DNA of 64,000 nt from Urechis unicinctus (GCA_034190875.2 CM067344.1:74668178-74732177); one strand, 5' to 3'; numbered from the stretch's first letter, positions 47,693 to 61,056 are shown. Translations and numbers: made by a program. Notes: a model not told the origin generated them from the letters alone.

Positions 47693-50014
47693 TGCCTCTG
47701 AGTTGGTGAGGAGTAGATGTGAAGCAGGTGCTCCAGAGCTACCCCAAGGTGGGGGTGTCAAAGCTGACTCTCCTGATGGCTCATGGCTGCAGAAGAAAAA
47801 GCTTGACTTATTCAATGAAGAGAGAAAAAATGTTCTTGAAGAGGAAAGGATTCGTGTTAAGTAAGTACATTTTTTACTTTATATATAAATTCAAGAACTG
47901 TGATTCTCTGTGTCGGGACCAATCATTATTTGTACTCTAATTTTTGCAGAGGGTCTTTGACTACAGGAGAATGGCATTCAGATCTAAACAAAGCCAAGCT
48001 GACTTCCAAGCCTTATGTGAGCTACTGAACCAATCTACCACTGATACTATTAATCTTATTTCCGGATTTGTTTATTATCATGTTTTATTTTCTTTCCCTT
48101 TAGCACCAATTTTGGAAGGTGATGGGTCACTACAGTGATGGGAGTCAGTGGCTCCTTCCAGAGGAGGCACTTTTCCTTATGGATGAGGTTATTCACATAG
48201 AATGTTACATATCACCTATTTTACTATGATGCTTGTTATGTAACTTGTTGTTGCAACTAAGGTGGAATATCATGTTCATATTTTGATAACTTGATCCAGG
48301 GAGTGCTTCAGATTTTCCATGAAGGAACACCCTGGACAATACAGCAGGCCTACATGACCATTTTAGGCAGCAGCATATGCCTAGAGCACTACCAAGTTTA
48401 CAGCCATCTCTGTCGTCTAGGTTATATAGTTCAGCGACACAATCCCATGTAAGATCAATAATTTGTGCTTCTTAAATACTGTTTCCCCATTGTTCAAACA
48501 TCAGTGTGTGCTTTCATTACTGAACTCTTGATTCGTAATTATAGGTTATTTCATTTAAATGTTCTATGAATGGCTTTATGCAGGGACTGTTCCACTGATT
48601 ATGAACGGAAATTAGGACTTGACAAGCCTAGAGGCAAAAAACGCAAAACCCAAGATAATGAGCAGTTTTCAAAAAAGTATAAAGATTCCTCACCACAAAG
48701 ACAGCACATGTTAGCAAATCTAGATGATCAATCAAATTGTGATTCAAATGAGAAACTTGCCCCCTGTAGTTCAAATGAAGCCAACATTTCATCATCACAT
48801 GTGCAAAATGTTGGAGAGGGTTTCTTGCCATCTTGCCAAAAATGGTACCCTTCTTTGACTGAATGGGATGCCCGAAGCCAGTCTCAATCTAGTTCACCTA
48901 TACACACAAGGCCGCTTTCAACTGTTAAATTCCCAAATATAGCAGAAGAAGAAACAAACACAATAAATTTGCAAGCACCTGAAGCTTCTCTGCTTCCCCG
49001 TGGAATTGATTTGAGTGAAAGAGAATATACATATCACTGTGGACCACGAAGGAAGTATGAGCAGGAGGATAATGCGTTGGATTATTCTGTCACTCAATGT
49101 CAAGACAAAACTCCAGTCAAGAATTGGCAGCAATGGAGGAAAGAAAGACTCAGCAATATTTCTGACCCTGGTTTGCATGGAACTTTAGCTGAGACACTAT
49201 GGCGAGGGGATGTTACACCACTGATAAAGCCTAGTGAAGCTGTATCAAATGGTTTGTATAAGTTGTTTTTAGAGAAAGGATAATAATGAGTTTCTCCTGT
49301 GAATTCATATCATCTGAGCTTGCAGCCAAGTTGGCATTTTTTCGAATTGAAGTGATTGCTTTTACTCTATGTGGTGTTTTCTTCACAAATATATGTTCCA
49401 TTGTTGAAATTGTAAATAGATGTTGTTTGACTCTTTCAGCTGCTGTTCTGTCTAAATTGAGTATTATCAAAGAAGTCAATTGAAAGACAGGTAAATATCT
49501 TTACAATCCCATCTAAAAAAACTCACAGAACCTATATATGTCTCATCGTATGTTGTTGTTGATTTAGGTTTCCAGGTCAGCTGGAGTCACAATCTCTCGA
49601 TGCTGTCTATGATGTTTTCCTTCCCAATGCAAACTTCAAGAAATCAAGCTCTGGGCTACCAAACATCCGTGTCTGTGTTACAAGGTAAGATTTCTGTTTA
49701 TAAAATTATCAGAGGTCTTGTTCCTAGTATTAGTTGATGTTCTTTTAGAAAATCACGTTTAACCAGGACTGTATTATTTTCGTGCACAACTAGTCAATGA
49801 ATGAGAAGGTCATTGTAGAAACTACATATTCATTGTCAACAATATCTGTGTCTAAAGACAAGAAGAAATGGCACCTTCATTGTCCAGCCTGTTGTTCCTC
49901 CACCACAAGTGTTCTGATGGGGTTCCTCTACAGTGGGCAGTTGTTGACAATGGAGACATTGCATTCTACTCATTTAATGGCGTGGAGTTGCCAGTTCATA
50001 CTTCATCATTTTGA
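47693..50014 (+). CDS. TSEN54: tRNA-splicing endonuclease subunit Sen54 (5' end not located)
   Basis: Structural subunit of the tRNA-splicing endonuclease, partner of Sen2. Exons: 47693-47860, 47950-48016, 48104-48187, 48300-48448, 48584-49251, 49440-49490 (or to 49460), 49576-49684, 49858-50014. The first exon opens SASELV, matching the Sen54 N-terminus after the start exon. KGSLTTGEWH, then FWKVMGHYSDG, WLLPEEALFLMDE and LEHYQVYSHLCRLGYIVQRH are Sen54 signatures. A long low-complexity exon follows (KKRKTQDNEQ), ending DVTPLIKPSEAV. The last exon gives GVPLQWAVVDNGDIAFYSF, the conserved C-terminal strand region. With the strong CAG/GTAAAT donor, the 51-nt exon contains an in-frame TGA after KEVN. 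Using a weaker GTATTA donor at 49,461 avoids it and keeps phase. The start codon lies in an undetected upstream exon. Confidence 0.9.
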
Positions 50015-53000
50015 CGGCTGAATTTGTTTTTTTTTGTAATGTTGATGATGAAGAATATAAAAAAGCAAAAGCATACAGGTGTCAAGTTTATATTTTTTAT
50101 TGTTGTTTTCATTTGATGAAAAGCACATGAAGAGCAATCAAATGTTTCTTTATGTCTACGTCCATTTATGAAATTTAAAAAATATTTTATCATATTGTAT
50201 TTGGTGATGGCAATCTATCATTGCCATTCTAAATTGTCTTTGAGTAAACATATAGTGTACAATTGAACTTTACGAAACTCAGCTGTAATATGGGCCTGAT
50301 GTGTTGTCTCATTGGTATCACATTGGTCCAAGCATCTGAGGTTGTGGGAAATGAGTTTGTGCCAAGTGGGTGTATAGCTCTTAGGGAAAACTGCCCAAGC
50401 ATCAGAATCACCAACTTTTTTTTCATGAAACTTTGTTTTATGGTCAGACCATTGAAACTGGTCATTAAATACCTAAGGGATTAAATATGAACTGCTGAGG
50501 TGGCAGCATTGCAGATACTTGTGCTGAACGCATCCAGTGGAGCATGTTGGTAACAAGGGGAGGCAGCAAACCGTTAGACCTAAACCCACAGTATATGGAT
50601 TGACGTTATTGCGATGATAATGCAATGACATGTGCACCAAAGTTCAGTCAAAATAAAACTGATGTTGCCTTGATAACTCCTTGAGTTGTGTGCAACTTTC
50701 GCTGATGTTCGGAAATGAATTGTGCCTCAAATGAAGGTCCAACACCACCGTATGTTATGAGTGTCGATATGTAGGCAAAGAAACTTCGCGCTCGCGCTGT
50801 ATAGGATATAAGATAGTCAACCATAGGGGGCGTGGTACTGCTTGACATGCTTCTCAAAACATACCTGCATTAATACACACGTTTGAAAGCTATCATATAT
50901 CTATAAGTGACTTTCGTGCTAAAACAATATGGTCTGTATGGTTGATATATTATTTTTTTAGGAAATACCTATTTAACTACATAACTATAAGGTGTACGGA
51001 CTGAATCGTATGTTAGAAACGGCCAATGTTATGTAAATATTGCCACGTGGCTCTTTCAGCGGAAGTTGACAAAATCCTAGGTTGTGATTTGTTATGAATC
51101 CTTTCTTTGGTCGCCTACTACAACTTACAACCAATGGAAATTGATGTTGCTGGAAACGCTGGGTCTTCCACGTTGTTTTGAATGTGCATCCAAGGCGAAT
51201 AAACAAATACAACTGCAGTGGGTAGGCTAAATAGAATGAAATTATCGTCCATGTTGAAGTAAAGACTTACCATTGACTCACCGTGTAAAATATAAATTAG
51301 TGTCTGCTTTTATTGATGTAAACGATTTGAGTCCATCTGTTGTTACGCATTAATCCCTACGACAGTAACAATAAGCTGAATGACTAATGATTGAACCATG
51401 TCTTAACATGTTAACTACCATGAGAGCTGTTATTAAGAGGGCTGACTGTCTAAACTTGCTGTTTACCCAAAGCTTTACATTTCACACTTGTATATTGTTT
51501 CTGTCGTTTCTAAATCAACCTGACCAATGTTATAGGATGCATATGATGTTTAAACGATGGTTCTGTGTCCCGACATATTACCTATTGTGCCGTATATTAT
51601 GCCCACATGAACTACACACAGCAACGTGATGTTGCATATGAACCCAGTGGGACTTGGGTGTAGTCCCGGGGTTTGTGGTACGTGGCTCGGATGTAGGGGG
51701 TGGTACGTCATCTCCCTGTAGAATGGCTTTGAAGAATGTGCTGCCTATAGGGTTGTTTTTTTCAGTAATAATTGGTTGATATTTTTGACAGCCTGGGATA
51801 GCAGTATTCAGACGTTTCGTACAGTGAATGGATTGTCTCAGACACTTTCCCTATGCAAAATCAATGGGCAGACATTACACCCCAGGAGGTAGGGGCTTTA
51901 AATTATAACATAAGGAGTCACAGCAGCTTCATTTTATTCATGTCTGAATTAAAGTGAGGTCATATATTTCAATTTGATGTATGGATAGGTAACTTTTTTC
52001 TTATTCAGTATATCAAAGGATCCATTTTTCAAACTTTTGTATATCAATCGGTTCCTTTTTCTCACTTCTAGATATGGTCTGTATATTTTTCCCCACAGAA
52101 GCTCACCCCTACTTTTTAACGGAAAGAGTTTCCACCACCCCAAGCAAAAGCTATCAGCACAGATAATTTGAAATATATATTTGATTACATAGGTTGTTTT
52201 ATAATATCAGCTCTCTATTTACCTAAATTACAGGATTGACCTCTGTGTGTAGTGATATGGACTGACTTAATGTTGTTAGAAGACGCTTTGCCCATACTGA
52301 ATGGCCTATTGTCAACTGATGGTCCCCATGTTTGTTTCTTTCTTTGATTGAACAATTTGCTTCTCTCTCTTTGATTTACCAATGTTCAATACCTGCTCTA
52401 TGTGAGAAGAACTGCCCTACACAAGTCTTGATTCTCTTTACTTAGCTTGTGTTATAATATTCTAGATAGTCTGACTTTCACCCATCCCCATAAATTATTC
52501 AGTACATGTTAAGTCTTGGTCAACCCATGCCCGCCTGGTAGGGATGTTACCCTGAAAGCCAATCCTAGCCTATGGTGTGAGCTGGTCCAAGGTAGCAGGG
52601 TGGCAAGCCAGCAGCCCAGGGATAAGTAACGACACGCGGGGTCCAATCAAGATTGGCTGGTGTTCCAGGAAGTTTTTCTTTAAACTGTCTGGTCAACTAA
52701 ATTCACAAAGGAAGACGCAATGGAAACATTATGCATGGAGCAAAGCCTGCCAGGGAAACTCTACCATAGACTCAATTGTTGTATACTTGATTGCCGTGTT
52801 GATGGGCTAAACTCTACCATTGTTGGATAGAATGCTTATCTAAGCAATGGGCTCAAGTTGAGGCCAATGACATTTCAGATTTATATTGATGCATCACAAT
52901 CATGGTCATTTATTCTGTTATATATAAGATCCCCTGATTCACCTGGAAATATTGAGAGTTACATTTCTTCAACATTTTCACATTCAACCTCAGTGGTCCT

Positions 53001-53107
53001 TAAATGTCCTCCAGTGGTGGCTATTCTGTAAGAGTAGAAGAACAATCCACCACAAGTCATTCATCTCTTCTTATAGATGATATAATTATTGCACTTGTTT
53101 TTGCAGT
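50015..53107. other. TSEN54 downstream interval
   Basis: It contains the TSEN54 3' untranslated region and then no recognised gene. A stretch at about 51,793-51,894 is bounded by an acceptor-like TTTTTGACAG and a donor-like AGGAG/GTAGGG and could be a noncoding exon of the gene that starts at 53,159, but its translation is not informative. The 52,500-52,680 segment looks like an interspersed repeat. Confidence 0.35.
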
Positions 53108-53158
53108 GATAAATGATTGTCTTCCTGCACTGATCTGCACGTCTGGTGACTGAGCTAT

Positions 53159-53340
53159 ATGAAGATGGCTACCTCTGACACAACTGCTGCAGTGGTGGCA
53201 TCTGGGGGTAACAGTGGCCACCTCTCATCTGATACTGATGGGCATACAACAAAAGCTTTTGTCATAGACTTTACCTCACAGACCAAGGCCAAGAATTCAA
53301 ATCTCCAAGATGCCTTCAAAAAGTACAAAAAGAAAAGACA
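53159..53340 (+). CDS. Possible first coding exon of a gene running right
   Basis: An acceptor (TTTTTGCAG) at 53,107 opens an exon whose first ATG is at 53,159. The 61 codons read MKMATSDTTAAVVASGG, then KAFVIDFTSQTKAKNSNLQD and KKYKKKRQ. The exon ends exactly at a donor (AGACAG/GTTAGT). The hydrophobic-acidic AFVIDF word followed by basic residues recalls short motifs repeated in CEP170-type centrosomal proteins, but one motif is weak evidence and no second exon was found in the remaining 10.7 kb. I treat it as an unidentified gene with a long first intron. Confidence 0.4.
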
Positions 53341-54089
53341 GGTTAGTTGATTAATGTATTGTGACCTTGCTTACATATCAGGATAATTCCTACTGTCTGT
53401 ATCATCGATTATGGTGAATGATGAAAAAGATGAGCCTTCAAGAAGATACCTTTGGATTTAATTGCAGGGATTGTTAGAATGCTAACTGAAGTAATCATTG
53501 TATTTCACAGCCACACCAATATATCTAAGGAAGGCTTATTATATACAGATTAGATATATCAAGCTGCCAGCAACCCTGTATGATGTTGTGTAGAAAGGTC
53601 TGGCGTGTGTAATCATAACGTGAATATCACAAGTTATGATTCACCCGTTATGAGTTTAAGGTAATTGTGGTGTTATTGTGAGCGAACGGACGAAAAGAGC
53701 CCCTCTTGGCTAGTACCACGATATTGCTCACAGCAATACATGATTAATGTATTTCCTAAATGACAAGTTAAGTCTCTGTCATAATGAGTAAACCCACAAC
53801 CAGACATATCGCTTGATTACCCAGCCACAGGAAGCAATGCCTTCCCACTTAGGTTTTTTTCCTTCTTAAGTGGACAGCATGCGAGGCAAATGAAAAGCAA
53901 TATGGGGATGATGTTGAAGTGGTAAAGGCAGTAGTGAGTGGTGTCTCATTGGACTTCCGTCTGCAATTAAGTCCTTTGCTAGCGTCACTTGTTGTTGATG
54001 CATCGGTATATTTCTGTGCACATCATGTATTTGCTGGTGAAATGACTAATGGCGGAAAGCCTGATCCACCCACGACCATATGGCATTAC

Positions 54090-54352
54090 TTGTACGTACC
54101 GTAGACGCCCAAGCAGCCTTGGTATGACTCATTTTGTGATGGCGCGGCCTCTGTTGGTCTATACACATCGTCATTTGAGCCGTCATCACTTTGTTCTAAT
54201 GATATGCCACCTTGCGCAAATGGGATTCTATTTTCGTCAACATAACTAAGGGAAGGTTCATTTTCTGCAGCAGCTTGAGTTGTTGTGTCTAGACAGGACG
54301 TCTTGACACCTAACTGGTTTCCTGATACAGACTGACACGTATAGCGGCTCAT
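54090..54352 (-). CDS. Possible unidentified exon
   Basis: A minus-strand frame begins MSRYTCQSVSGNQLGVK and runs through DENRIPFAQGGISLEQSDDG to CLGVYGTY, where a donor-like AA/GTAATG occurs at 54,089. An acceptor-like CCAACTCAG lies about 10 nt before the ATG. Composition looks protein-like, but no family is recognised and no partner exon was found. A chance ORF or an old transposon piece is equally possible. Confidence 0.18.
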
Positions 54353-55828
54353 TATTACCCCTGAGTTGGTTTTGTTGTGAGGTTGGATGGGGTGGGGTGG
54401 TTGGTATGTTAAGTTTGGGTTTGGTTGGATGAGTAAGGCGTTGCTACGTTTGTCTCTGTTTGTGTGATCACACTGGAGGTGGTTTTGTTTTACCAGTTGT
54501 GTGGGCAGGGTGCAGGATTACACTTCGGGACAGTTTACTCATGGGCGGGGTGGTTACTTGCCTACGATGTCAGCGGTAAGCCGCGAGCGACCGGACGAAT
54601 TAAGTTATTATTCAATGAAGTGTCTGTTGCAGTAATCAGTGTGTGCGTAGGTGGGTTGGGCAAGTTTTGGGTGAAATGTTCTGCTTCGCGTTTGGGCTTG
54701 TACGCTTGTTTCTGACTGAAGACAATTTTATTTGTTTAACTTTTTAAAGACAGCAGTGATTTCTACTGAACGACTGTGAGCTTCTAGTGGAGAATAGCCG
54801 CTGTTGCAGATGTACAAGACTTCTCTTGGGGTATTTTGGATCTCTCCGTTAAGAGAAATTTCACAATAAGAATATCTTTAACAAATTGGAAATAACTACT
54901 ACCAGATATTCATCTACTTAATGCGAAAACAATTTGTCTCTTATCCGAGAAGGGGTTTATATGTATCCCGTGAAATGCCAATCTATGTCTGAAGTCAAAA
55001 TTTCATTCTGTTTAGCAGGCTATTAATAATCATTTCTCTCGTTTTTTTCGGATTCGCTTATTTCGAGTTGGTTTGTTCAGGTTTAGGCATAAACTGGTTC
55101 TTCTACTATTCTCTTCATCCGCCTGAGGCTGTTATTGGATGCAAATCATTTTTTTCCCATTTTGGTTGATGATTCATTCAACTATTCAACATCAGAAACC
55201 GACTGATGTATAGACAGAGTCAACCTAGCAGACGACAATGTGACTCTGGAACGATCCGTCCATGGCGCGAAATGGCTAGATACTCTAACGGAAAGGCTTT
55301 CGAGCTGCGCATAAAGTTGACATCAGTTTATCATTATCAAAGGTTGGAAATCTTCTCCTTTATGCCTCCTTTTTTTCTCGTAACACCTGCGTTGACCTGT
55401 AGTTTGCTGCTTCATTATCGCGTCATGATCTCTGGTAAAGGGCTTTGGAATCATAACGTTCTGCCTTATATGGATAATATATAATGAGCATTACTTGTCA
55501 ATTTTGACCCTACTGTCTGTTCGTATATGAATTAAAGGCATATTCTGTAATTGTGATTCGATTTTCGACCTCGATGATGGGACCAGTTACCCGAAATAGG
55601 GAGCCGGCGTAATGATGCGAGTACACGGCTTTTGTCTTTAATTATTTGCTATCCACCTGCAGATTCATGGGTAATGAGACAACAGGGTTTTATATCGCGC
55701 GATTGAATGATACGATTGGAAAATCTCGTCTTTGGTATATGAACGTGATGTAATCATACGTGGATTTGAGTCAAAATATGCGACGTGCGAATGCGTCTAT
55801 AAATTCTCGCCTCATTCACTTCTTTCTT

Positions 55829-55995
55829 CGCCGGTATCAAAACGATATTCGTTAATTGATGCACGATATTATACATTATTCACTTGTACATAATCTTACT
55901 GTTAAACCTGTCACCTCGCCGGTATCAAAACGATATTCGTTAATTAATGTAAGACATAATTCCTTCTTCACTTGTTTATCATCTTACTGATTCGT
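55829..55995 (+). repeat. 88-bp tandem duplication
   Basis: CGCCGGTATCAAAACGATAT occurs at 55,829 and again at 55,917, followed in both by TTCGTTAATT and similar downstream words (CACTTGT, ATCTTACTG). Two copies, the second diverging toward its end. Confidence 0.85.
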
Positions 55996-57194
55996 CGCCG
56001 TATATTCTCATCAGTTTAACCTGCAGTCTTTCTTTCAAATCAAGTTCAATTACAGCACCCAGTCGCCCACCCACTATTTTTCTATTAATAGTTAACGTGG
56101 TATTCCACGTTTTAAGCCTTTGTCAGAGCGATGAATATTCGCGTGATTAGGAAACTCATGATTATTACTTGTATGTACAATGTCCAATTGGCAAGAAATG
56201 CAATTCTTTAAACTCGTAGGATTTCATATTGAAAATTATCAAATTGATCTATTGGTTTGATTTGAATCGGAACTCAGGCCTTCTCGTGTATTAGCTGATG
56301 GGTGTTGTTGTTTAAGAATCGCCATGCGCTGAAGGAGAGTGGTCCGGCCTTTTTTGGTTTTCTTTCTTTGGGAATAAATCGATTGTGAACGGAAACGAAT
56401 CGTTTTCTTTGACATTAATTGCGCATTTGGTCCCCCCCCCCCTCCATTGACCGCGCACCCCGACCCCTCGACATGGTCCTCTGAACAGCGCCGCCAGACA
56501 GGCATAATTATGCCATCTCAATGCCTGCATGGTGTTAAGCAGACAGACAACGTGAAACTTATTCGAGCTGTAGAGGACTTAGGGGACAATTATTATTTAC
56601 GAAATTATGGGCACGACGCTGAATAAATGCGTGATGCATATTTAATAGTTCCTGACCCGAAAATCAACCCAGGAATTATGGGACCAAAATCATCTGTCTT
56701 TCTTTCACGGTCAAACAAGCAAATACATTGATTTTAAATTTTTACTACACACATTATCAAAGCGATTGGAGTTGTAAAGTCTGGGTCTTTCATGGTCTTT
56801 ATTCTTATCGGTCTGTACACCTTTAACACGGGATTGGAAGGATGGGTAAGTAACGGATGCCGCGATCACTTTGCGAGATGTGAGGTTACCTGTCATGCGG
56901 ATGCGTTTTATTGCTTATGTTATCCACATACAAAATCCTGCAAGATAAGAACAACAGGTGCGCTCTCTAGGGATTGGACATGCTGTTATTTAATATTATT
57001 CTCGTCGCATATCATTTCACTGAAAATGAAAAAGGTTGGATCAACACTTATAATTTTTGTAGAAAAAACAGCCTCTCGCATCTGAAGTTATATATTTTCA
57101 TTTAAGTTCATGAGAATGGCCATATTCGAATAATAATAATAATAAATTTCGGCGACTTGAGCGTTGCCACGGTGAAATGAAATATTCATGAGCT

Positions 57195-57265
57195 GGGATT
57201 TCCCCGGCATGGGAAATGCAGTTATCTGATTGGCCCGTGGATGTTGACGTCCTCGAGGTGCTTGC
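57195..57265. promoter_or_regulatory. Cluster of kB-like and CCAAT sites
   Basis: GGGATTTCCC at 57,195-57,204 fits the Rel/NF-kB consensus. Two CTGATTGG words (inverted CCAAT) follow at about 57,226 and 57,270, with TGACGTC between them. The block adjoins a CpG-rich stretch. Motif clusters of this size can arise by chance in 64 kb, so function is speculative. Confidence 0.25.
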
Positions 57266-58811
57266 TGCTGATTGGATAGTGCATCCACATGCCATTTAGT
57301 GTTTTTTGCCGGCTGTTTGTGGCAAGTTGGGGGCGGAACAGCGAACGTATTGCACACGCTTGGAGCGGCATTTGTTTGGTTGTGTTTTGTCAATAAGGGT
57401 TACAGTATCTAAGGTGGTGAGCTGGGCTGCCAGGCTATGTAGTGCGCGTAGTGGTCTGAGCAACCAGCAGACAGCGACACAGAGCCCGATAGACTGCCAT
57501 CTCGCTCTGGCTCCGATATACGTCCTTTGATCATGCCTTTGATCGCATTCAGACTGCTCGGATCCCAGGATCGGACATCGCGACAGGTCGGACATCTGGG
57601 CAGGCCGTTTTTGTCCAGTGGCGCATTGACCACAAATGGACTTTTAAAAAGCTGTTGCATTGGCTTTAAGGAGGGGTTAATTGGCCCTTGCGGTCGAGTG
57701 TGGTTTAGTCTGAAATAGGCGTGGGGAATATGCCGGGTGAGTCATTGGTTCGCTATGCCAGATGATTTAAGGTCAGCGCTCCGGGTGAGCGCTTCTTCAG
57801 AGATTGTGATTGCTTCGCGCCGAACCAACCCGAGGAGCGTTTTGCCAAACCAGCCGTCACAAGAAACACCCAGATGATTCGATGAGACCCAAAAGAAATG
57901 GAAGTACATCAGTTTCAAGAAGAACATTGCACTTTACAGTGGCGGTAAGCGTAGTTTTTCCAGTCCGTCGGGAGTCTCACGTGACGCGAAGCCGAGCAGG
58001 ATAAGCAGCGATGGTCGGTCGGTAGCGAACTGGCCACTTTTGGCGGGAGTCTCGCAGCTGGGCCTGAGAAGGGGGTAGGAGGTCAGAAGGACTTGAGGAC
58101 ACTTCAGCGAGCGGGCGACGGAGGGACGGCAGCGTGCAAACACGGCAAGATGGATGATGTGAAGGTGCTCGAGCCGGAGGTGGTACGCACTCACTCGGCG
58201 CCCAGAGAAGCGCCCGCACTCAAACGTGCCCGTTCAATTAGTCGACTAATTCGGCATGGACCGTAAAACGTGAAACTTCGGCCCGAAGAAGGAAAAAGAT
58301 CCTAAACCACGTTAACAAGCAAGCCAACATGGTCGATGGAGGACGATGGATGTGTCGAACAAGACCTGAATTACTGCTGGCAACGCATCACAACCTTACT
58401 AACAATCGGAATCCCCCGTCGACGGGTTGTCATCAAAGAGTACAAGCTCTTCCTTTCTCTCGTGAGAGATTCACTCATTGGAGGTGTAAAACGAACGCGG
58501 AATCGATAGTCATACCGCGGACTAGGCCTGTACAGGTAGATGTCAAAGCGTTCAACCCACCCAAGTAAGTGGCCTTGTAATCTAGATACCTGCACTCATT
58601 AGAACCACGTGAGAAATATGAGCCGATCACGTATAGCATATGCCCTGATAAGGTACGGGTTCACGTACCGTGTATTGAAAATTACCATAATTCCCTGGTT
58701 CATAGGTCAGTGACCTCTCTGGTCACATACTGGTGATCGGCACTCATTTCTTCGTGGTTGCATTCGAGTGTTCGCATCTTTTTCCCGTTCCTTCGTTCAG
58801 TTTCTCATTCA

Positions 58812-58813
<2 letters not shown>

Positions 58814-58843
<30 letters not shown>
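58814..58843. repeat. (CAT)n microsatellite
   Basis: About ten uninterrupted CAT units, followed by CTTCATCTTC. Confidence 0.95.
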
Positions 58844-58844
<1 letters not shown>

Positions 58845-59167
58845 TTCATCTTCAAATGTTAACGACATGGGGATAATTGCGGTTGGTAATAGAGGTGTGT
58901 GAGCAGTAAGTTCTAGCTTGCCTGTCCACTAATCTTACCCAGTCGGCGCCGGCTGAATTTACCTGATCACCGCGTGCAGTCGTCTGCTGTGCCGTATATG
59001 GCTCAAATGAAGCGGGAACGGGGTGGTGGTGTGGAACGCGCTCTGACCTCGATATCGCTGGCGTCTCATCGCGCACGTTGACTCAGGGTTTCGATCAAAC
59101 AATGGCAAGGATATCAAAAGACGGCAAGTGTGGGAGGCACAGAGCTACACTCAGAGGTCAGGCCTTA

Positions 59168-59169
<2 letters not shown>

Positions 59170-59253
<84 letters not shown>
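59170..59253. repeat. (AT)n microsatellite
   Basis: About 42 uninterrupted AT units. The Tyr-Ile ORFs across it are artefacts of the repeat. Confidence 0.97.
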
Positions 59254-59258
<5 letters not shown>

Positions 59259-60942
59259 TGCACAGGTTGGATTTAATGCGGAGGTGGAGACGCGTAAACA
59301 ACTGGTGAGAGCAGTTCATCAGCGTCTGCACGATGCCCCCAAATAATCTCCGCTCCCCAGCATCGTTCCCGGCGCAGCGGCCGCCATCCGCTACTGTCTG
59401 TAAACAATGTTTTATGAAGTTCGATGGGGCAAGAAAACTTAGTAGGTGTTCACATGTATCGTGGTGTTTTTGTTTCGAAAAGAAAAGCGCGTGTCTTTGT
59501 TAACTTCTGGAGTAGTAGAGGTGTTGGGATAAGACGACGTGGGTGACGTAGGTTCACGTAACGTCATACGTTACAGAAAATATCCGATGAAACTATGAGA
59601 CCATATGCAGTACAGTTATTGTGTAGGTCGGATGGCACTTGATATGTGTGTGCCCCTTGGTCGAGAATGGTATCAGTTCACGATAACGTGATGATAACGA
59701 AATGCGTTTGTCACGGGCCTACACGGAAGCGCCTACATGCCATGGCGAGGCGGCATACACACTGTGATTCATCTCTAACATTCCTCACTGCTGGCTCCCT
59801 GTGGAGTTGCTGCCGTATCGAACATGTACAGTGGTGGTATACATCAAAAGGGCGTCCGTCCAGCCTAGAATTGGACTGAACATGTCGCGCCTGGGCCGTG
59901 TTGTGTTAGCTGTCGTCATATCTAATGAATTAGTGTGTGCTACAATGTGTGTAGGAATCGCATGGACTTTGCCCCTTACAAAAGTACCCCCTTTAAACCC
60001 AGCCAGCTTTATACTCGCTGTGCGTTCGTGAGTTTCCTTGTGTGCTTACGTACTAAGGTTGCAGGAGGAATCTAAATAGACGCCGGCCTCCAACAAAGGC
60101 CAACGCTTTCCTGGACTGACCAGTTAAACTCACCTATGAGGATCCAGTCGTGGCTTGGCACAGGTGTTCTGTATGACCTTATTCGGTAACAGCAGATCTA
60201 TTCTAGATTCTAAGCCCCTCCTATTCCCAATTAATTAATCTAATTACTGTTGATCCACAAGGCTATTCACTGATTCCACGTACCTGGTCACGGTAAGCTG
60301 ACCAGACGTTTCTTTTCCCCCTGCCTAGCTCATGGGATAATTTCCCCTTGTTTCGCTCCACTTCGCTCGTGCCCTGGTACCAGTCCCTCAACTGCTTGGC
60401 CTCCTGGGCTTACGCACGTGGCTAAGTCGCAGGAAACATCTGTACCCTGCCATGGACGGCAATCATTCGTCATGCGAATCGTGAGGAAATTCCTCTCATA
60501 CTTTGTGGATAAAAAACGGTATATGAATAGCGAATGGGAGTTGCTTGGTCATGCATGGCTGGGCGAGACAGAGAGGTGGTCACGAGGCTTGTGACCGACT
60601 GACTGAATCGGCCTTTGACGTCACCACTTGCTTGTGAAGGTGCGCAGGCGGGCGGATGCAGTCAAGCGTCGGACTAACAAAGAGGACCCATGCCGCAACG
60701 AGCATGCCATAACCTCCCTCATGGCAGCTGGATAGTCGCTCAGAAAGCTAGCTCTCCAGTGCCACACCTTGTTGGATCTTGTACCCGCGTTGAAAAAGGG
60801 CGTTGTGGCAAGGCCAGCGTCAAGTGGCCGATAACAGGGCATTTACAAGTTAAGTAGACAATATTCACTTGGATTAGAGGTAGGAATTACATCGACATTG
60901 GGTGGTAAATCGGCGTGTCTCATTCAGTGGGACGGCGGGCTA

Positions 60943-61056
60943 GACGTACTGGGAACAGACTGGTCCGTGGGCTCGCTCCGGACGTACTGGGAATAGACTG
61001 GTCCTTGGGCTCGCTCCGGACGTACTGGGAATAGACTGGTCCGTGGATTCGCTCCT
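60943..61056. repeat. 38-bp tandem repeat, 3 copies
   Basis: Copies begin at 60,943, 60,981 and 61,019 with GACGTACTGGGAA and contain AGACTGGTCC. They are nearly identical, so the array is young. Confidence 0.93.

Noticed and set aside
48628-48831. Minus-strand ORFs antisense to the long TSEN54 exon
   Set aside because: They are shadows of a confidently assigned coding exon.
49797-50021. 74-codon frame MNEKVIVETTYSLST as the TSEN54 C-terminus
   Set aside because: The conserved C-terminal strand (VVDNGDIAFYSF) is in another frame, reached from an acceptor at 49,857 with matching phase.
50229-50484. Overlapping ORFs on both strands (73 and 78 codons) after TSEN54
   Set aside because: They have similar quality on opposite strands, no recognised domain and no splice context, so chance is likely.
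59078-59346. ORFs with long Tyr-Ile tracts
   Set aside because: They are translations of an (AT)n microsatellite; the same applies to the ORF at 33,810-34,046.
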